Source: Phytophthora sp. 'mugwort'
Taxonomy: Eukaryota; Oomycota; Peronosporomycetes; Peronosporales; Peronosporaceae
Direction of reading: 5' to 3'
DNA: 64,000 bases
Assembly (NCBI GenBank): GCA_033558025.1
Contig: JAUCEF010000010.1
Location: 1,017,001 to 1,081,000, forward strand
The notes beneath the pieces are model-generated. The model was not told the origin of the DNA. It saw only the letters and a program-made list of their open reading frames with translations, and ran no database searches. The position numbers and the translations under genes were made by a program. Positions within the stretch are counted from its first letter, which is position 1. Every line of letters starts with the position of its first letter. This document shows, one piece after another, positions 11,670 to 21,968 of the stretch.

Positions 11670-11713
11670 GAAGTCTTTAGCTACCTGCAACAATAAACCC
11701 CTGAATGACCAAC

Positions 11714-12359
11714 TTAGCTTGCCTTCGAAACCTGGATGATTGCCATAATGCTTTCCGTTAAAGCACCTACAAGCTTGACCATATGCTCTTTAGTTTCTTG
11801 GCGAGCCCGCGCAGCCTCCAGGTGATCTTCGTGGCGTTCTTGCGAGCGTTGCAGCACGTCGGCCTCCCTTGCAGCCTTTTTATAAGCCAAATCTTACTCC
11901 TTCATGTTGATTAAGAGCTCCTTTAGCTTCGTCTCCTCCCGTTTGTTTTGGTGGGTACCTTCTTCTGAGCTCTCACGCAACGTTTCCATGGCCAGACGTC
12001 TCGTCGCGTGAGACGCTTCCTCCTCTCGATCGCGCTTGCGTTGCTCAGTTTCCTTCGCTCGTCTAGCAATTCAGCTATCTCATCAAGAATCGTGCTTTTC
12101 TCGATCTCCTCCTCATTAACTCCGGATAGCATTGCATCTTCAGCTGCTTTCTCTCGATGAGCTTTGACCAGCTTGTCAAACCGACCGCTGGCAGTCTTCC
12201 CACTCAGATTGTCACATGGAAAGCTGTCGTTTGCGACGAGTGTTGCAGCGAGCGCTATTTTTGGCCAGAATACCTCCTCGCGGCTTAAAAACGGGCAATC
12301 GTCCAGTGCAGGGCCAAATCCTCCTCTCTGGTGAAGTTACGACGTCGGCCTTCCTCCAT
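11714..12359 (-). pseudogene. Harbinger-associated Myb/SANT-like coiled-coil protein, broken
   Basis: Reading minus from an ATG at 12359: MEEGRRRNFTREEDLALHW resembles the start of a SANT/Myb-like trihelix domain. It is followed after stops by SGVNEEEIEKSTILDEIAEL and a long Glu/Arg-rich coiled coil (QRKRDREEEASHATRRLAME; later KAAREADVLQRSQERHEDHL). It ends with an ALTESIMAII helix and a stop at 11714-11716. PIF/Harbinger elements typically carry a second Myb-like gene needed for transposase nuclear import and DNA recognition; position and content fit that role. In-frame stops and a frameshift make it a pseudogene. Confidence 0.55.
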
Positions 12360-12558
12360 CTTGGCAAATGAATGGCTGACCGCCGCACAGTTGATGTGGT
12401 GCACAGAATAACCATGAACAATTCTTTCTTCACAAGCGCCAGTTCCACGGTGTGAAATCCCCACATCGTATTAATTTGGATATTTTAGGTTCTATTTTTG
12501 GCATTGTGGAGATAATGTGAAGGTGAAGTCCTTTGCGAAACGTGTCTATTGACCTCAC

Positions 12559-14050
12559 ATGACACTTCAAGTCCATTGCTACCTAGCCACCGCTAAGAAC
12601 GACGGCCATGACTCCGCTTCTGTCGCTAGTACCATTCAAAAGAGGATGCAGGATGTGTATGGTGTCGATGTTGGAGCAATGACCAAGTTTGTCATGTCTG
12701 ACACTACTCCTTCAGCTAAGAACGTGGCTAAGTTCATGGATGGCACGGAGCAGGAAGACTGCAACACGCACGTCGTGACTTGTGCATTGTAGGAACGAAG
12801 GACAACGTCAGCCGATCTCAAGTTGATCGTGGATCTGATGAAACTATAGTCGTCACGCCGGGTGGTGCACTTCCTCGGAGGGAGCTGTGGTCATCCGCAA
12901 GCTCCGAGCGCTCAGCAATTAATGGTGTACATGGAACCGCTTGAACAAGCTAAATCTCTTCCAGATCCGACACTTCCTGCCCCAAGTAGGTCGTTTAGTG
13001 GTGTTCGTGTAGCATTTCGCGTAAGCTGATTCGGAGGTCTGCTCTGAATTACTCGGCCATGACCGCCTTGGAAGTGCGATCCGTTTGCAGTATTAACGGC
13101 GAAAGATTGGCAACTTGCTCTTGAAATGGAAGGATTAACCTCCTTTATGGTTCAAATCGCGCTCGTGGAGGCTCAGAAGGAGATCATCATATAGTTGTTC
13201 ATATTGGTGCTGGAAACTGACTGAGACACACCTCAAGGTTAGGAACTCTAGCTGCTTTTCGCTTCAGAGCCCATTGTCTGAGATGACGACAGATGACACA
13301 AAACAGCACTCGATTGTTCATTTGGATGACTTCAGCAAACCCGGTCATATTTGTCGCGAACGCTGCTTGCAGCAGTGTCACAGACGCTTCCCAGTTTTTG
13401 ATGTCGAAGCGGTCCTCACGCTGTTGCCCGCGCACTAAGAACAGTGCTGCTGGCATAATTGACGACATGGGCCAGCCTAACAAGCAAATAGAACGCCTCA
13501 TTGAGCAGGTACGAGGAAGACTTGCTAAAGAGCGCCTGCAGTATTCCAAGTGTCTTAACAGTGAATGTAACGAAGGCGCCACGCCAGCACACGATTCCAT
13601 CCTGTCTTTCAACGCTTCAGATGGAGTCCCGCAGCGTTCTGTGTGCTTGGAGTTCCGATGTCTAGTAGTCGTACAGTGGGTGAGGGACAGAACGATACAC
13701 ACGTGCTGGAGGAAGCTGATGAGGTCCTTCGCAAGTGGTTTGGCCTGGATGTTGTCTGGGCCGATGTGGCGGTGACGCAGAATGATGCTGAGTACGAGGT
13801 GTTCAAGAACGAGATGTGCTACCGACAGGGTGGTTCTATTCGCTGGGATCTGTATGAAGTGTACCAGCACGTAGATATTCTACAATGGTTTCGGGACGTC
13901 GGTAAGCACAGATTACCTTCGGTTGCAATGCTTGCAAGAGTATGGCTAGGAAAGACGTCGTCCTCAGCTTATCAAGGCGTAGTTTCAACGGGTTCGGCCG
14001 CGATGAACGCGCTGGGAACTAGGACCGATGCTTCTGCGGCAGAATCATGA
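12559..14050 (+). pseudogene. hAT-family transposase remnant
   Basis: The piece 12559-12792 reads KFVMSDTTPSAKNVAKFMD...QEDCNTHVV, the hAT core block with its SDTT/SAxN and DC.xH motifs. About 13090-13190 gives DWQLALEMEGLTSFMVQIALV, a conserved helix of oomycete hAT proteins. The open piece 13643-14050 ends with WFRDVGKHRLPSVAMLARVWL and TSSSAYQGVVSTG. This is the C-terminal dimerisation domain, where SSA..R.FS.G is expected; here the Arg position reads G. Frame changes between the pieces and a missing middle show decay. The 300 bases after 14050 hold nothing else. Confidence 0.72.
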
Positions 14051-14358
14051 TTCACGAATAAAGAGTAGTTTGACATAGATATGGCACTACATGATAGCTC
14101 TACACTTTTGACTCTCTTCACCATAGTCTCCTTGATAGTCGGAGTCTTGAGCTCCACCCAAGAGTAGCATGCGTATGCCTACTCCCCCAATTTCTCATTA
14201 CATGTATCCCGCAAATAAAATAAAGCTTCACCATAAATTACAGAAACCTGCATGTGGCATATTAATAATCATTTTTGCAGATTTTACAAAAGCAATTATT
14301 GTTAAAATAAAAATACACACCAACCTTACATGAAACGCGGGGCCAGTCAATAGTAACG

Positions 14359-16437
14359 ATGAGTGCAACCTCCGTGCGCGTGTACGTGGGCGGCCTGCCT
14401 GCGGACGCAAGGAACCGGGAGCTGCGCGAGCGCTTCGGCCGCTTCGTGAGCGACACAGCGGACTGCCAGCTGGTGGATGTGGAGCTGCCCACGCCCAAGC
14501 CCATGGGTGAGTTCAAGCCGCCGCCCGGGAGCTCCCGCGGGTTCGCGTACCTGACGCTGCAGGGAGCGGACGCAGAAGCACAGAGCGAGAAGCTGCAGAA
14601 GACCTTTCATCGCACTAAGTGGCGTGGCTCCATGCTAAAGGTGCAGCCTGCCAGGCCACATTTCAAGCAGAAATTGCAGCAGGAATGGGAACAGCAAGAG
14701 CAGACAAAGAAACAGACGCAGGACAGCCACAGAGAGCAGCAGCAACGGATCAATACGCCCGCTCATGAACTGCAGCCACTGAAGCTTCTGGCGAAGTTCA
14801 AAGGCAAGAAGAAGACGAAATTCCCCGACGTGGAACAAGTAGAACAAATGAAGCAGGAGGAAACGGACGAGGAGACGTCCGAGCAGAGTGAGGAGAGTGA
14901 CGCGGAGGTGGAGGAGGTTCTTGGAGAGGACGATGTGGAGGCTTTTGTACGGCAGATGGAGCAGGAGGCCACGAAGGAGATGGAGGTGGGGGAGAGTGAA
15001 GAGGAGAAGAAGCCGCTCACGAAGGAGCAGGTGAATGCTCGTCGTCTTGCGGCGTTGGAGGCCAAACAACAGCGAAAGAAGGAGCAGAAAGTGGTGATTC
15101 CAGCCATTGGTGAAGCTCTCGGGAACAATAAAATCACGTTTGATGATAGCGGCAATGAGCACGAGCCCGAGACTGCAGAGGAAGGAACTGGAGTGATTTC
15201 GAACTGGATGGACTCGAGTGACGACGACGAGGACGAGCGTGGAGCACGCAAGACGTTTGACTTTACAGATGCAGGTGAGACTGAAGCTGCAGATGCCGAG
15301 GCTGAAGCACAGGCGGCGTTTGCACTACGACCTGAGTTTGTGGGGGAGAAAGGTAAGAAATTATTTGAGATGCAGAAACGTTTTGGCGGCGACGCGCGTT
15401 TCCGTCTGGATGCACGTTTCCTGGAGCAAGAAGTGAATGAATTTGGTGGCAACGACGTCGCTGAAGACGACGAGGAAATCAACGCGGAAACTCGTGCGGA
15501 AGTGCAGAATTTCTTGGAGGAAGAAGATTTTACTGAAGCTGCTCGGTATGCGCGTGAGATGCGCGAAGAAGAGGAAGCTGCACTGCGTGTAGTGTCCAAA
15601 CTCTTTCCAGATGTAGACGTCACGCGTTTGCAACGGCGACTGCAAGAGCAACGCGCTCCGAAGGACCCGCTCAAGGAAGCTGCCTGGATGGGGGAGCTCA
15701 AGCGCTACGATCCACGTGACGCTCACGCATGTCGCGAGTTTGAACTCCCCATGACGATTTCGTCTGGAATCGAGAAGGCAAACGACGGTCTTATGCCGCT
15801 TAAGCGCGAAGAAAAGGAACTTCCGACAGGTGGCGATCGTTTCTTCTCGACGACTAGCGAATTGAGCAATCTTTTCTCTCGTATTCGTAAGAATTCGGAG
15901 GATGGCGAGGAAGGGGAAGCTGCGCTTGATGGTGTGTTTAACCTTGGAGCGTCAGCCCCCGACGCTGGCTCTGAAGCTCCATTTAAACTCAGCTCGCTCT
16001 TCTCTTTTCCACTTGGAGAGGATCAACCACTGGCTGCAATGGGCGAACAACTGCTTGAAGACGAGCAGGAGGGACTTAGTACAGGAGATTGGGCCTTCTC
16101 GCAAGGTTTCCATCCTAGAGATGAACACGACGAGGAGATTATGGCCACGGACAGCGAAGCTGGTGATGACGTTGAAGATGCTGAGATCAAGACGGAGTTA
16201 ACCAAGAAACGCGCGAAAAAGAGCTTGGACGACTTTTTAGCGTTTGGTAGGACTTTTATCGGTGGCGAGGAGGTAAGTGACTGGCCTGATCGTCGCAAGA
16301 AACTCACACTTGACTACAAACGCAAGCGCCGCGATGCTGTTAAGATGAAGAAACGTCAGAATAATCAGAGCAAGAACAAGGTCAAGACAGAGACCGCCGA
16401 GGCTACAACGTCCAAATGGAAGAAAGCCAGACTCTAG
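14359..16437 (+). CDS. Nucleolar RRM protein, NOL8-like (ribosome biogenesis)
   Basis: A 692-residue intact ORF. An RRM occupies about residues 5-92, with RNP2 as VYVGGL and RNP1 as RGFAYLTL. A Gln/Lys-rich linker follows, then a long acidic, low-complexity middle with Glu/Asp runs (about 165-310). The C-terminus is basic (LDDFLAFGRTFIGG, SDWPDRRKKLTLDYKRKRR). This order of one N-terminal RRM, acidic middle and Lys/Arg tail with a DYKRKR element matches NOL8 of animals, a nucleolar factor in pre-rRNA maturation, and it probably acts in the nucleolus. The chosen ATG is the first in frame and sits directly before the RRM. The gene converges on the TPR-PAP gene, the stops being only about 70 bp apart. 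Another nucleolar RRM protein is the alternative. Confidence 0.75.
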   Translation: MSATSVRVYVGGLPADARNRELRERFGRFVSDTADCQLVDVELPTPKPMGEFKPPPGSSRGFAYLTLQGADAEAQSEKLQKTFHRTKWRGSMLKVQPARPHFKQKLQQEWEQQEQTKKQTQDSHREQQQRINTPAHELQPLKLLAKFKGKKKTKFPDVEQVEQMKQEETDEETSEQSEESDAEVEEVLGEDDVEAFVRQMEQEATKEMEVGESEEEKKPLTKEQVNARRLAALEAKQQRKKEQKVVIPAIGEALGNNKITFDDSGNEHEPETAEEGTGVISNWMDSSDDDEDERGARKTFDFTDAGETEAADAEAEAQAAFALRPEFVGEKGKKLFEMQKRFGGDARFRLDARFLEQEVNEFGGNDVAEDDEEINAETRAEVQNFLEEEDFTEAARYAREMREEEEAALRVVSKLFPDVDVTRLQRRLQEQRAPKDPLKEAAWMGELKRYDPRDAHACREFELPMTISSGIEKANDGLMPLKREEKELPTGGDRFFSTTSELSNLFSRIRKNSEDGEEGEAALDGVFNLGASAPDAGSEAPFKLSSLFSFPLGEDQPLAAMGEQLLEDEQEGLSTGDWAFSQGFHPRDEHDEEIMATDSEAGDDVEDAEIKTELTKKRAKKSLDDFLAFGRTFIGGEEVSDWPDRRKKLTLDYKRKRRDAVKMKKRQNNQSKNKVKTETAEATTSKWKKARL

Positions 16438-16508
16438 GTTGGAATAAATAGGGGCGTCACAACCGGCATCAATCTCCCTGCTACCGCTGTTGTCTATGTA
16501 TTTTACCT
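16438..16508. other. 71-bp convergent 3' junction
   Basis: The 3' ends of the NOL8-like gene (plus) and the TPR-PAP gene (minus) face each other here. AATAAATAG at 16443 could serve plus-strand polyadenylation. Overlapping 3' UTRs are likely, given the spacing. Confidence 0.5.
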
Positions 16509-19500
16509 TTACGTGCGTTGCGGTGACGTCGCGTCGAACCGCCGACCTCCCGTCATCGTCCCGTTCCCTACGGTCCGTGATGGCGGTGGCGACTTGTTGC
16601 CACTAGGGCTCCCGTATGGACGACGCATCGCCGGTTGATAATAAGGTACTGACTCAGCAGCTCCTGTAGCTGTAGACCCTGTAGATCCTGCTACAGCTGC
16701 AACTCCATTCGTCAGGAGAGCAGGTACTGAGCCGTCGACAGGAGAACCAACAAGGGGTCCATAGTATGGCTGGTAGGTTATTATCGCGCCGTGGTGGTAG
16801 GCTGCAGCCGCTTGACGCTGCAGTTGCTGGTGCTGAAGCAGCAGCGCGTTCACCGCTCCAGCATCCAGCGACGGTAGCAACGATTCCCAACGACGCTCTT
16901 CGTCTTCATCGTTACTAACAGCTGAAGCAGCCCGAGGTCCTGGCGATGTCTTGGTCTTATTCGCTACTCCCGAGCTAGACGACGCTGCTTTCCCGTGCCA
17001 AATCTGCCGAGGGTGAATCAACAAATCTGGTCGCCAGCCGTCGCCACGACCATAAAGCTGCCAACACCGTGCGAAGAACGTCCTGCCCACATCCTTATCC
17101 GTCTCCTGACTCAACAGCTCAGCATCATCTTTATACGATGATCGAGGAGCAAGCATTGCTGCCAACTGGTCCCTTGCAAGTCGAAACGCACGTTTCATAA
17201 TGGGAAAGCCTTCAGCCGACACACTACGCGCCAAATTGTTCTTCTCATCAAGTGGATCCACGATGTTGCACGCACGGATAGGAAACAAGCCCATTGCTCC
17301 CTTGTTACTCTTTAAAGCCGCATCGAACGCTCCAAACTGGTCGGTCAAAGTATCACGAATAGCTTCCACATCACCAGCGTCCAGCATCGCAGCTTTGAAC
17401 TTGGATTTGGACGGAGTCGTACCATTTAATGGGGTAGTAGCCAGTCGGCTCAGTGGAACTGCTCCATGCAGTGTTAAAGCCGACTCGTGCCAAGGAAATT
17501 CAGCCAGCCGGTCGAGGAACAAATACAGCGCTTGCATCGGGTGCGTAAGCGAGTCGCCGTGTTGATTAAAGAGTGCCATAACGATCGTATTCACTGCGTA
17601 GGTCGAGAGAGCACCGTGGCTCGCTCCCATGACGCTTGACGGTGTACTTCCCGGAAGCACCGCTGATCCAGCTTCCACGGACGCAGTCTGCATGAACGGA
17701 TTCGACTCGTGTGAGCACCAGGCCTTGATGAGGATGAGGCTCTTCTTGAGCAAGTGCTGTCGTCCCACACGAACTGCCATGGCATCCAGTAGACGTACAG
17801 CGCCTAACGCTCCCACACGGTTTGCTGTAAAGTCTACCGGGATGTTGTCAACTGTACACTTGACCACTCGAACGTCGGCGTTGATGAAGGTCACGTTACG
17901 AACCGTATTTGTCAATAAAAGGGAGCTACTGCCACTTCCCATAGCACTAGCACCAGGACCCGAAGGTGAGCTGCTACCGCTCCCATCCACAGCAGCTCCC
18001 GGGGTTCCAAGATCCAGCACAGAACCTGCTCCACCACTACCTCCAGCAACACATAACGCCTGTGTGACAATATAGTACCACGACGACTCCAGCTCTTGCG
18101 GCACCAGTAAGCAAATATCCAGATCTGAACCTGGCAGATATGTTTTCATGGGGTACGAACCAGTAGCGAAGAAAAGCGGAGCTGCTGCCAGAGGGAAATG
18201 GGCGGTAATTACCCGCTGTACGAAGGAAAGAACCTGTTGGCGAACGCGGTCGGCAGCCTCGCATGGGCCCATCCACTCAACGAGTGCTTCAGTCTGACGA
18301 GCAGCTGCACTCTGTACAGGAAACTGCGTACGCAAACGAGACACGCGTCGGGCCAGAGCTGCCTGCTTCGCCTGGGCTCGAGCCTCCATACTCCGTGCGT
18401 CCTCTTGGAGTGCAGACACTAAAGTTTGCTCCTTCTGCGCTAAAAGCAACTTGAGCTTTGCGATCTCCGCGTCCTTCTCCTCCAGCAACTTCTGATGTGC
18501 CTTGAGTTGCTGCTGATGTTGCTCAGCTGCTTGCAATGCCTGACCATACGCAATAGGCCGAATCACGAGTGATGGAGGCTTCGAGCTGTTAGAACTAGTG
18601 GTCAATGGTGATGTCGTTGGCGTGTGTAGATGCATACGTCCATGCTCAGTGCCTGTAGTCAAACTCGAAGCAGGAGGACACGATTCATGCACCCGTTGAC
18701 CTTCTGCTGCCATGTCAGCCAGAACATCACGCGCACGTTGAATATCCTCCTGTAGAGCGTCACTCATTTGCTTACGCTCGGCGCGGGCCAATGCCTCATC
18801 GATTGCACTCTTGTCACGCTCATCAGATGCATACTGAAGACTTGCACGCAGCTTCTTCAACTGTTTTTCCCGCTTTTTCAAGTATTTCTCGTCCATAAGG
18901 ACGGCCTTTGCCTTGCCCTGACTATCTTTTCCGTCATCGCTGCTACCTGAAGCGTCATCGTTCGCTTCATCGTCCCCAGTAGGAGGAGCTAAGTTCGCAG
19001 AGCCAGACGTCTGGCCCTCGTCTTCTACTCCAGAGGTTCTTTCATGCTCAACTAGACAACCATCGTCGATTCTCGAAGCCTCGTTCAACATGTCGTCCTC
19101 TCTATCACCAGACTGCGCTCGGATGTGGATCCTAACTGCTCCAGCTTCCAACGGCTCATCAGCCTCCTCGTCCCACATGCTCTCCCACGCTTCATCTCGA
19201 GTCATGACGTTTGCCACAACAACTGGAGGTGGAGCAGTGACAACAGCACTTGTTCTCTCTTCCTGTTGCTTAGTAGTCACCTCTTGTGTACTGTCACTTG
19301 ACTGCTTGGCTTCGGTTATAGGAGCCTCTCCGTCGATTACATCAGCCAATTCCTCCGATAACTTGGCTGCTTCTTCTGTTCCAACATCCTGTCGTTCAAT
19401 GGCCTCGATAACCACAACCTTTTCAGCTTCAGCACTCTCGCTCTTTTCAGGTTTCGGCACATCCTTAATAACCTGTATTAAAAACGAAACCTTCTCCTCT

Positions 19501-21671
19501 TTCTCGTCCTTCGACTCGTTCGTTTCACCCTGCGAGTGATGGGACTGCGCCTTTTTCTGCTTCAGTTTATCTTCCTGTTCGCGTTGCTGTTGTATTCGCT
19601 GACCTTCTCTCTCCTGAAGCTCCTCTTCATCCTCCAGCAACACATACCCGACAGGGGGTTTCTCATTCGTGTTGCTATTAGCAGCGCTGCTACTGTTGGC
19701 TTTCTTCTTTTTCTTCTTTTTCTTCTTCTTGTTCTTACTTGACGTTGTATTCCCATTAGCATTCAAGACCCCAGTACCTTCCATCTCGTCGGCATTTTGC
19801 TCGAGCCAGGCCAAAGCTTCACGTTGCTTCTTTTCTTCAAACGCAGCCTTGCGCTCATACGTTTCCTGCAATTCCAACTGCGCTTCGATGTTGTTTGCAA
19901 ACGATTTAAGGATCGTCTGGTAGTCTTCTTCCGCTGCGTCAAACTGTTCACTAGCCAATCGTAAGCGTGCGCGACACAGCAGCGCTTGAACCGCCACTTC
20001 ACTGGTAATCTTCCCACTCCCACCCATTTTTCCTGCTTTATCTTTCCCAATGTTCACAGTTCCACCAGACGCGAGCTCCATTGTAACCTTACCAAAAACA
20101 TCTTCCTCCTCAACGCCCGACTTGTCAAAGTGTGCATGAATAATGGACGTATAGTCCTTCTCCGCGTCTTTAGTAGCTCCTAGTTCCTCATACAATTGAG
20201 CTCGTAGCTTCAATCCATTAATGAAAAACCCATTAACACGCAGCACTGCCGTTACTTCATCCACTGCACCTTTGAGATCTCCACGTTGTCGAAACAATTT
20301 TGCACGAGCCATAGACACCTGGAAGTCCTGAGGATCCACCTCAAGCGCACTCGCAAAATCCACCAGTGCGTCTTCATAGCGTGCGAGATGCATCAGTGAC
20401 TCTCCGTGCAGCCGAAGCGTCTCGACATTATGAGGATCCAGCTCCAATGCTCTAGAATAATCTTGTAGCGCGCGCTTTTCCAGCCGTCGAGACTCAATTC
20501 CTCGATATGGCTCGGGTTTAGGCGGTACAGATGTATTTACCAACCTTGACCCATTTTTGCTCGTTTTGGGACTCTTTCGAGTAGTCGGCGTCAATTGTCC
20601 CAGTTCCACTGCTGCCAATTCGGCATCCTTTCGCTCTTTTGCATCTTCTTCCAGCGCCATTCGTTGCAGCAACTTAGCTCTTTCCAGCAGCACGTCCAGC
20701 GTCCTCGCGATTGGCTCCGTCTCTCTCTCTTGTGGCGCTACGAAGCCCGCGAGGCCTCCTACACCTCCCGACGCGTCGAAATGGCGACTCTCATCCGCTT
20801 CCTCCTGTAACTCGATGAACCTGTCGAAGTCCCGCAACGCTAGCGACTCTTGATGACATTGTAGATACAACTGTGCGCGGTCGTAGAAGAGCTCGAGATC
20901 TCGATGGCCGCCCGCCGAGTTCTCTGCCTGACTGAGATCCTCCAGCGCATGCGTGATATTGTTCATGGCCTTGTACACTTTGGCTCGAGCCAAGTAGAGG
21001 CCGCGGAGTTGCACCAACGTGGCGCTTGACGAGAGACCATCACTCTTCATTTGTATCCCACCACAATCGTTAAGTAACCCTTGAGTTGCTGCAAGGCTGA
21101 TGGCTTCGTTGTAGTCGAGCATTGCAGCATGGTGCTCTCCTAGAGCGGCGTAGGCTTTGCCTCGCTTGGCATAGAGTTCCGCACTCTTGGGTGTCATCTG
21201 CATGACTCGTGAGAGGTCCTCGATGGCTGCTTTGTACTTCTGCGAGTTCAGATAGCACAGTCCGCGTTGATGATAGAGTTTCACGGTACTGCTGCTGGTA
21301 CTCAAGTCTTGAGGGATCGAGGACGACGTGAGCGCCTCCAGAGCCTCAGTGAAGTACGGGACAGCGGCCCCAAACTGCTTCCGCTCCATAAGGGATACAC
21401 CGCGCTCGGCGGACCGCTCTGCCGAGCCACGCGGCCGTCGAGTGTTGGTCGTTGTGTTGAGGTGCTGTAGAGTGCGGTACTGGTCGATGCCAGTGCGAAG
21501 GAGGCGCGTGTCCTCGCTAGAGTTTCCGCTAGCGTTCATCTTGAGGTTCATCTGCATCTTCATGCGCGTGGCCACGGGGATCTGTATCCTCTTGTCCACT
21601 TCGTCGAAGCTCTCGGTCTTCTTCTTGCGGCTCGGCGCGGTCGAGCGGTGGCTGGCCTTGTCCGTCTTCAT
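16509..21671 (-). CDS. TPR-repeat / non-canonical poly(A) polymerase-like fusion protein
   Basis: A 1720-residue intact ORF without introns. Residues about 85-480 contain tandem TPRs (for example LYHQRGLCYLNSQKYKAAIE, LYAKRGKAYAALGEHHAAM, ETLRLHGESLMHLARYEDAL). A poly-Lys run lies near 650, then Glu-rich low complexity, then a coiled coil at about 1090-1160. The C-terminal third is a TRF4/Cid1-type nucleotidyltransferase. It has FATGSYPMKTYLPGSDLDI near 1175, giving two metal-binding Asp, and VDFTAN near 1280 giving the third Asp. A PAP central domain (LIKAWCSHESNPF, LSTYAVNTIVMALF) follows, with a nucleotide-recognition segment (VDPLDEKNNLARSVS) near 1470. The catalytic triad looks complete, so it probably adds nucleotides to RNA 3' ends, with TPRs as a protein-docking platform. 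Its substrate and location are unknown. Tail about 1560-1720 is disordered. Confidence 0.8.
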   Translation of the reverse strand: MKTDKASHRSTAPSRKKKTESFDEVDKRIQIPVATRMKMQMNLKMNASGNSSEDTRLLRTGIDQYRTLQHLNTTTNTRRPRGSAERSAERGVSLMERKQFGAAVPYFTEALEALTSSSIPQDLSTSSSTVKLYHQRGLCYLNSQKYKAAIEDLSRVMQMTPKSAELYAKRGKAYAALGEHHAAMLDYNEAISLAATQGLLNDCGGIQMKSDGLSSSATLVQLRGLYLARAKVYKAMNNITHALEDLSQAENSAGGHRDLELFYDRAQLYLQCHQESLALRDFDRFIELQEEADESRHFDASGGVGGLAGFVAPQERETEPIARTLDVLLERAKLLQRMALEEDAKERKDAELAAVELGQLTPTTRKSPKTSKNGSRLVNTSVPPKPEPYRGIESRRLEKRALQDYSRALELDPHNVETLRLHGESLMHLARYEDALVDFASALEVDPQDFQVSMARAKLFRQRGDLKGAVDEVTAVLRVNGFFINGLKLRAQLYEELGATKDAEKDYTSIIHAHFDKSGVEEEDVFGKVTMELASGGTVNIGKDKAGKMGGSGKITSEVAVQALLCRARLRLASEQFDAAEEDYQTILKSFANNIEAQLELQETYERKAAFEEKKQREALAWLEQNADEMEGTGVLNANGNTTSSKNKKKKKKKKKKANSSSAANSNTNEKPPVGYVLLEDEEELQEREGQRIQQQREQEDKLKQKKAQSHHSQGETNESKDEKEEKVSFLIQVIKDVPKPEKSESAEAEKVVVIEAIERQDVGTEEAAKLSEELADVIDGEAPITEAKQSSDSTQEVTTKQQEERTSAVVTAPPPVVVANVMTRDEAWESMWDEEADEPLEAGAVRIHIRAQSGDREDDMLNEASRIDDGCLVEHERTSGVEDEGQTSGSANLAPPTGDDEANDDASGSSDDGKDSQGKAKAVLMDEKYLKKREKQLKKLRASLQYASDERDKSAIDEALARAERKQMSDALQEDIQRARDVLADMAAEGQRVHESCPPASSLTTGTEHGRMHLHTPTTSPLTTSSNSSKPPSLVIRPIAYGQALQAAEQHQQQLKAHQKLLEEKDAEIAKLKLLLAQKEQTLVSALQEDARSMEARAQAKQAALARRVSRLRTQFPVQSAAARQTEALVEWMGPCEAADRVRQQVLSFVQRVITAHFPLAAAPLFFATGSYPMKTYLPGSDLDICLLVPQELESSWYYIVTQALCVAGGSGGAGSVLDLGTPGAAVDGSGSSSPSGPGASAMGSGSSSLLLTNTVRNVTFINADVRVVKCTVDNIPVDFTANRVGALGAVRLLDAMAVRVGRQHLLKKSLILIKAWCSHESNPFMQTASVEAGSAVLPGSTPSSVMGASHGALSTYAVNTIVMALFNQHGDSLTHPMQALYLFLDRLAEFPWHESALTLHGAVPLSRLATTPLNGTTPSKSKFKAAMLDAGDVEAIRDTLTDQFGAFDAALKSNKGAMGLFPIRACNIVDPLDEKNNLARSVSAEGFPIMKRAFRLARDQLAAMLAPRSSYKDDAELLSQETDKDVGRTFFARCWQLYGRGDGWRPDLLIHPRQIWHGKAASSSSGVANKTKTSPGPRAASAVSNDEDEERRWESLLPSLDAGAVNALLLQHQQLQRQAAAAYHHGAIITYQPYYGPLVGSPVDGSVPALLTNGVAAVAGSTGSTATGAAESVPYYQPAMRRPYGSPSGNKSPPPSRTVGNGTMTGGRRFDATSPQRT

Positions 21672-21968
21672 GTGGTCGATGTCGTTACGTCGTTACTCGA
21701 GCCGCGCGCGCACTTCCTCACTGGTAATATACGACTACTGGAGTGCGGAATGGACCCACGAACGTGCCGACTCACCGAGGACGGAACTCAAGCCTCGTGT
21801 TTTGTATGTGTGGGGGACGTCTCGGCCGCCTCTTTGGCTGTGTATTCAGGTGATGTTCCGACACACCAAAACTGGTCGAAATTGTTTTCAACCAATGGAT
21901 GAATTTTGCCGTCCCAGACTCTAGTCCACACGTTCTGAGCCGTTTCCGCAATTTATCAGCAGATAGCG
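21672..21968. promoter_or_regulatory. Divergent promoter region with an oomycete initiator at 21939-21954
   Basis: This 297-bp gap separates the divergent TPR-PAP and mitochondrial L21 genes. On the plus strand GCCGTTTCCGCAATTT (21939-21954) matches the core TTYYNCAWTTT of the published oomycete Inr (GCTCATTYYNCAWTTT) at every core position. It lies 14 bp before the L21 ATG, as expected for the very short oomycete 5' UTRs. A CCAAT box sits at 21891. No equally good Inr was seen for the minus-strand gene. Confidence 0.6.

Noticed and set aside
13199..13870. 223-codon minus-strand ORF
   Set aside because: Overlaps the hAT remnant whose plus-strand motifs are clear; a shadow frame.
14763..15701. 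312-codon minus-strand ORF rich in Ser
   Set aside because: Exact antisense of the acidic Glu/Asp codons of the NOL8-like gene; a shadow.
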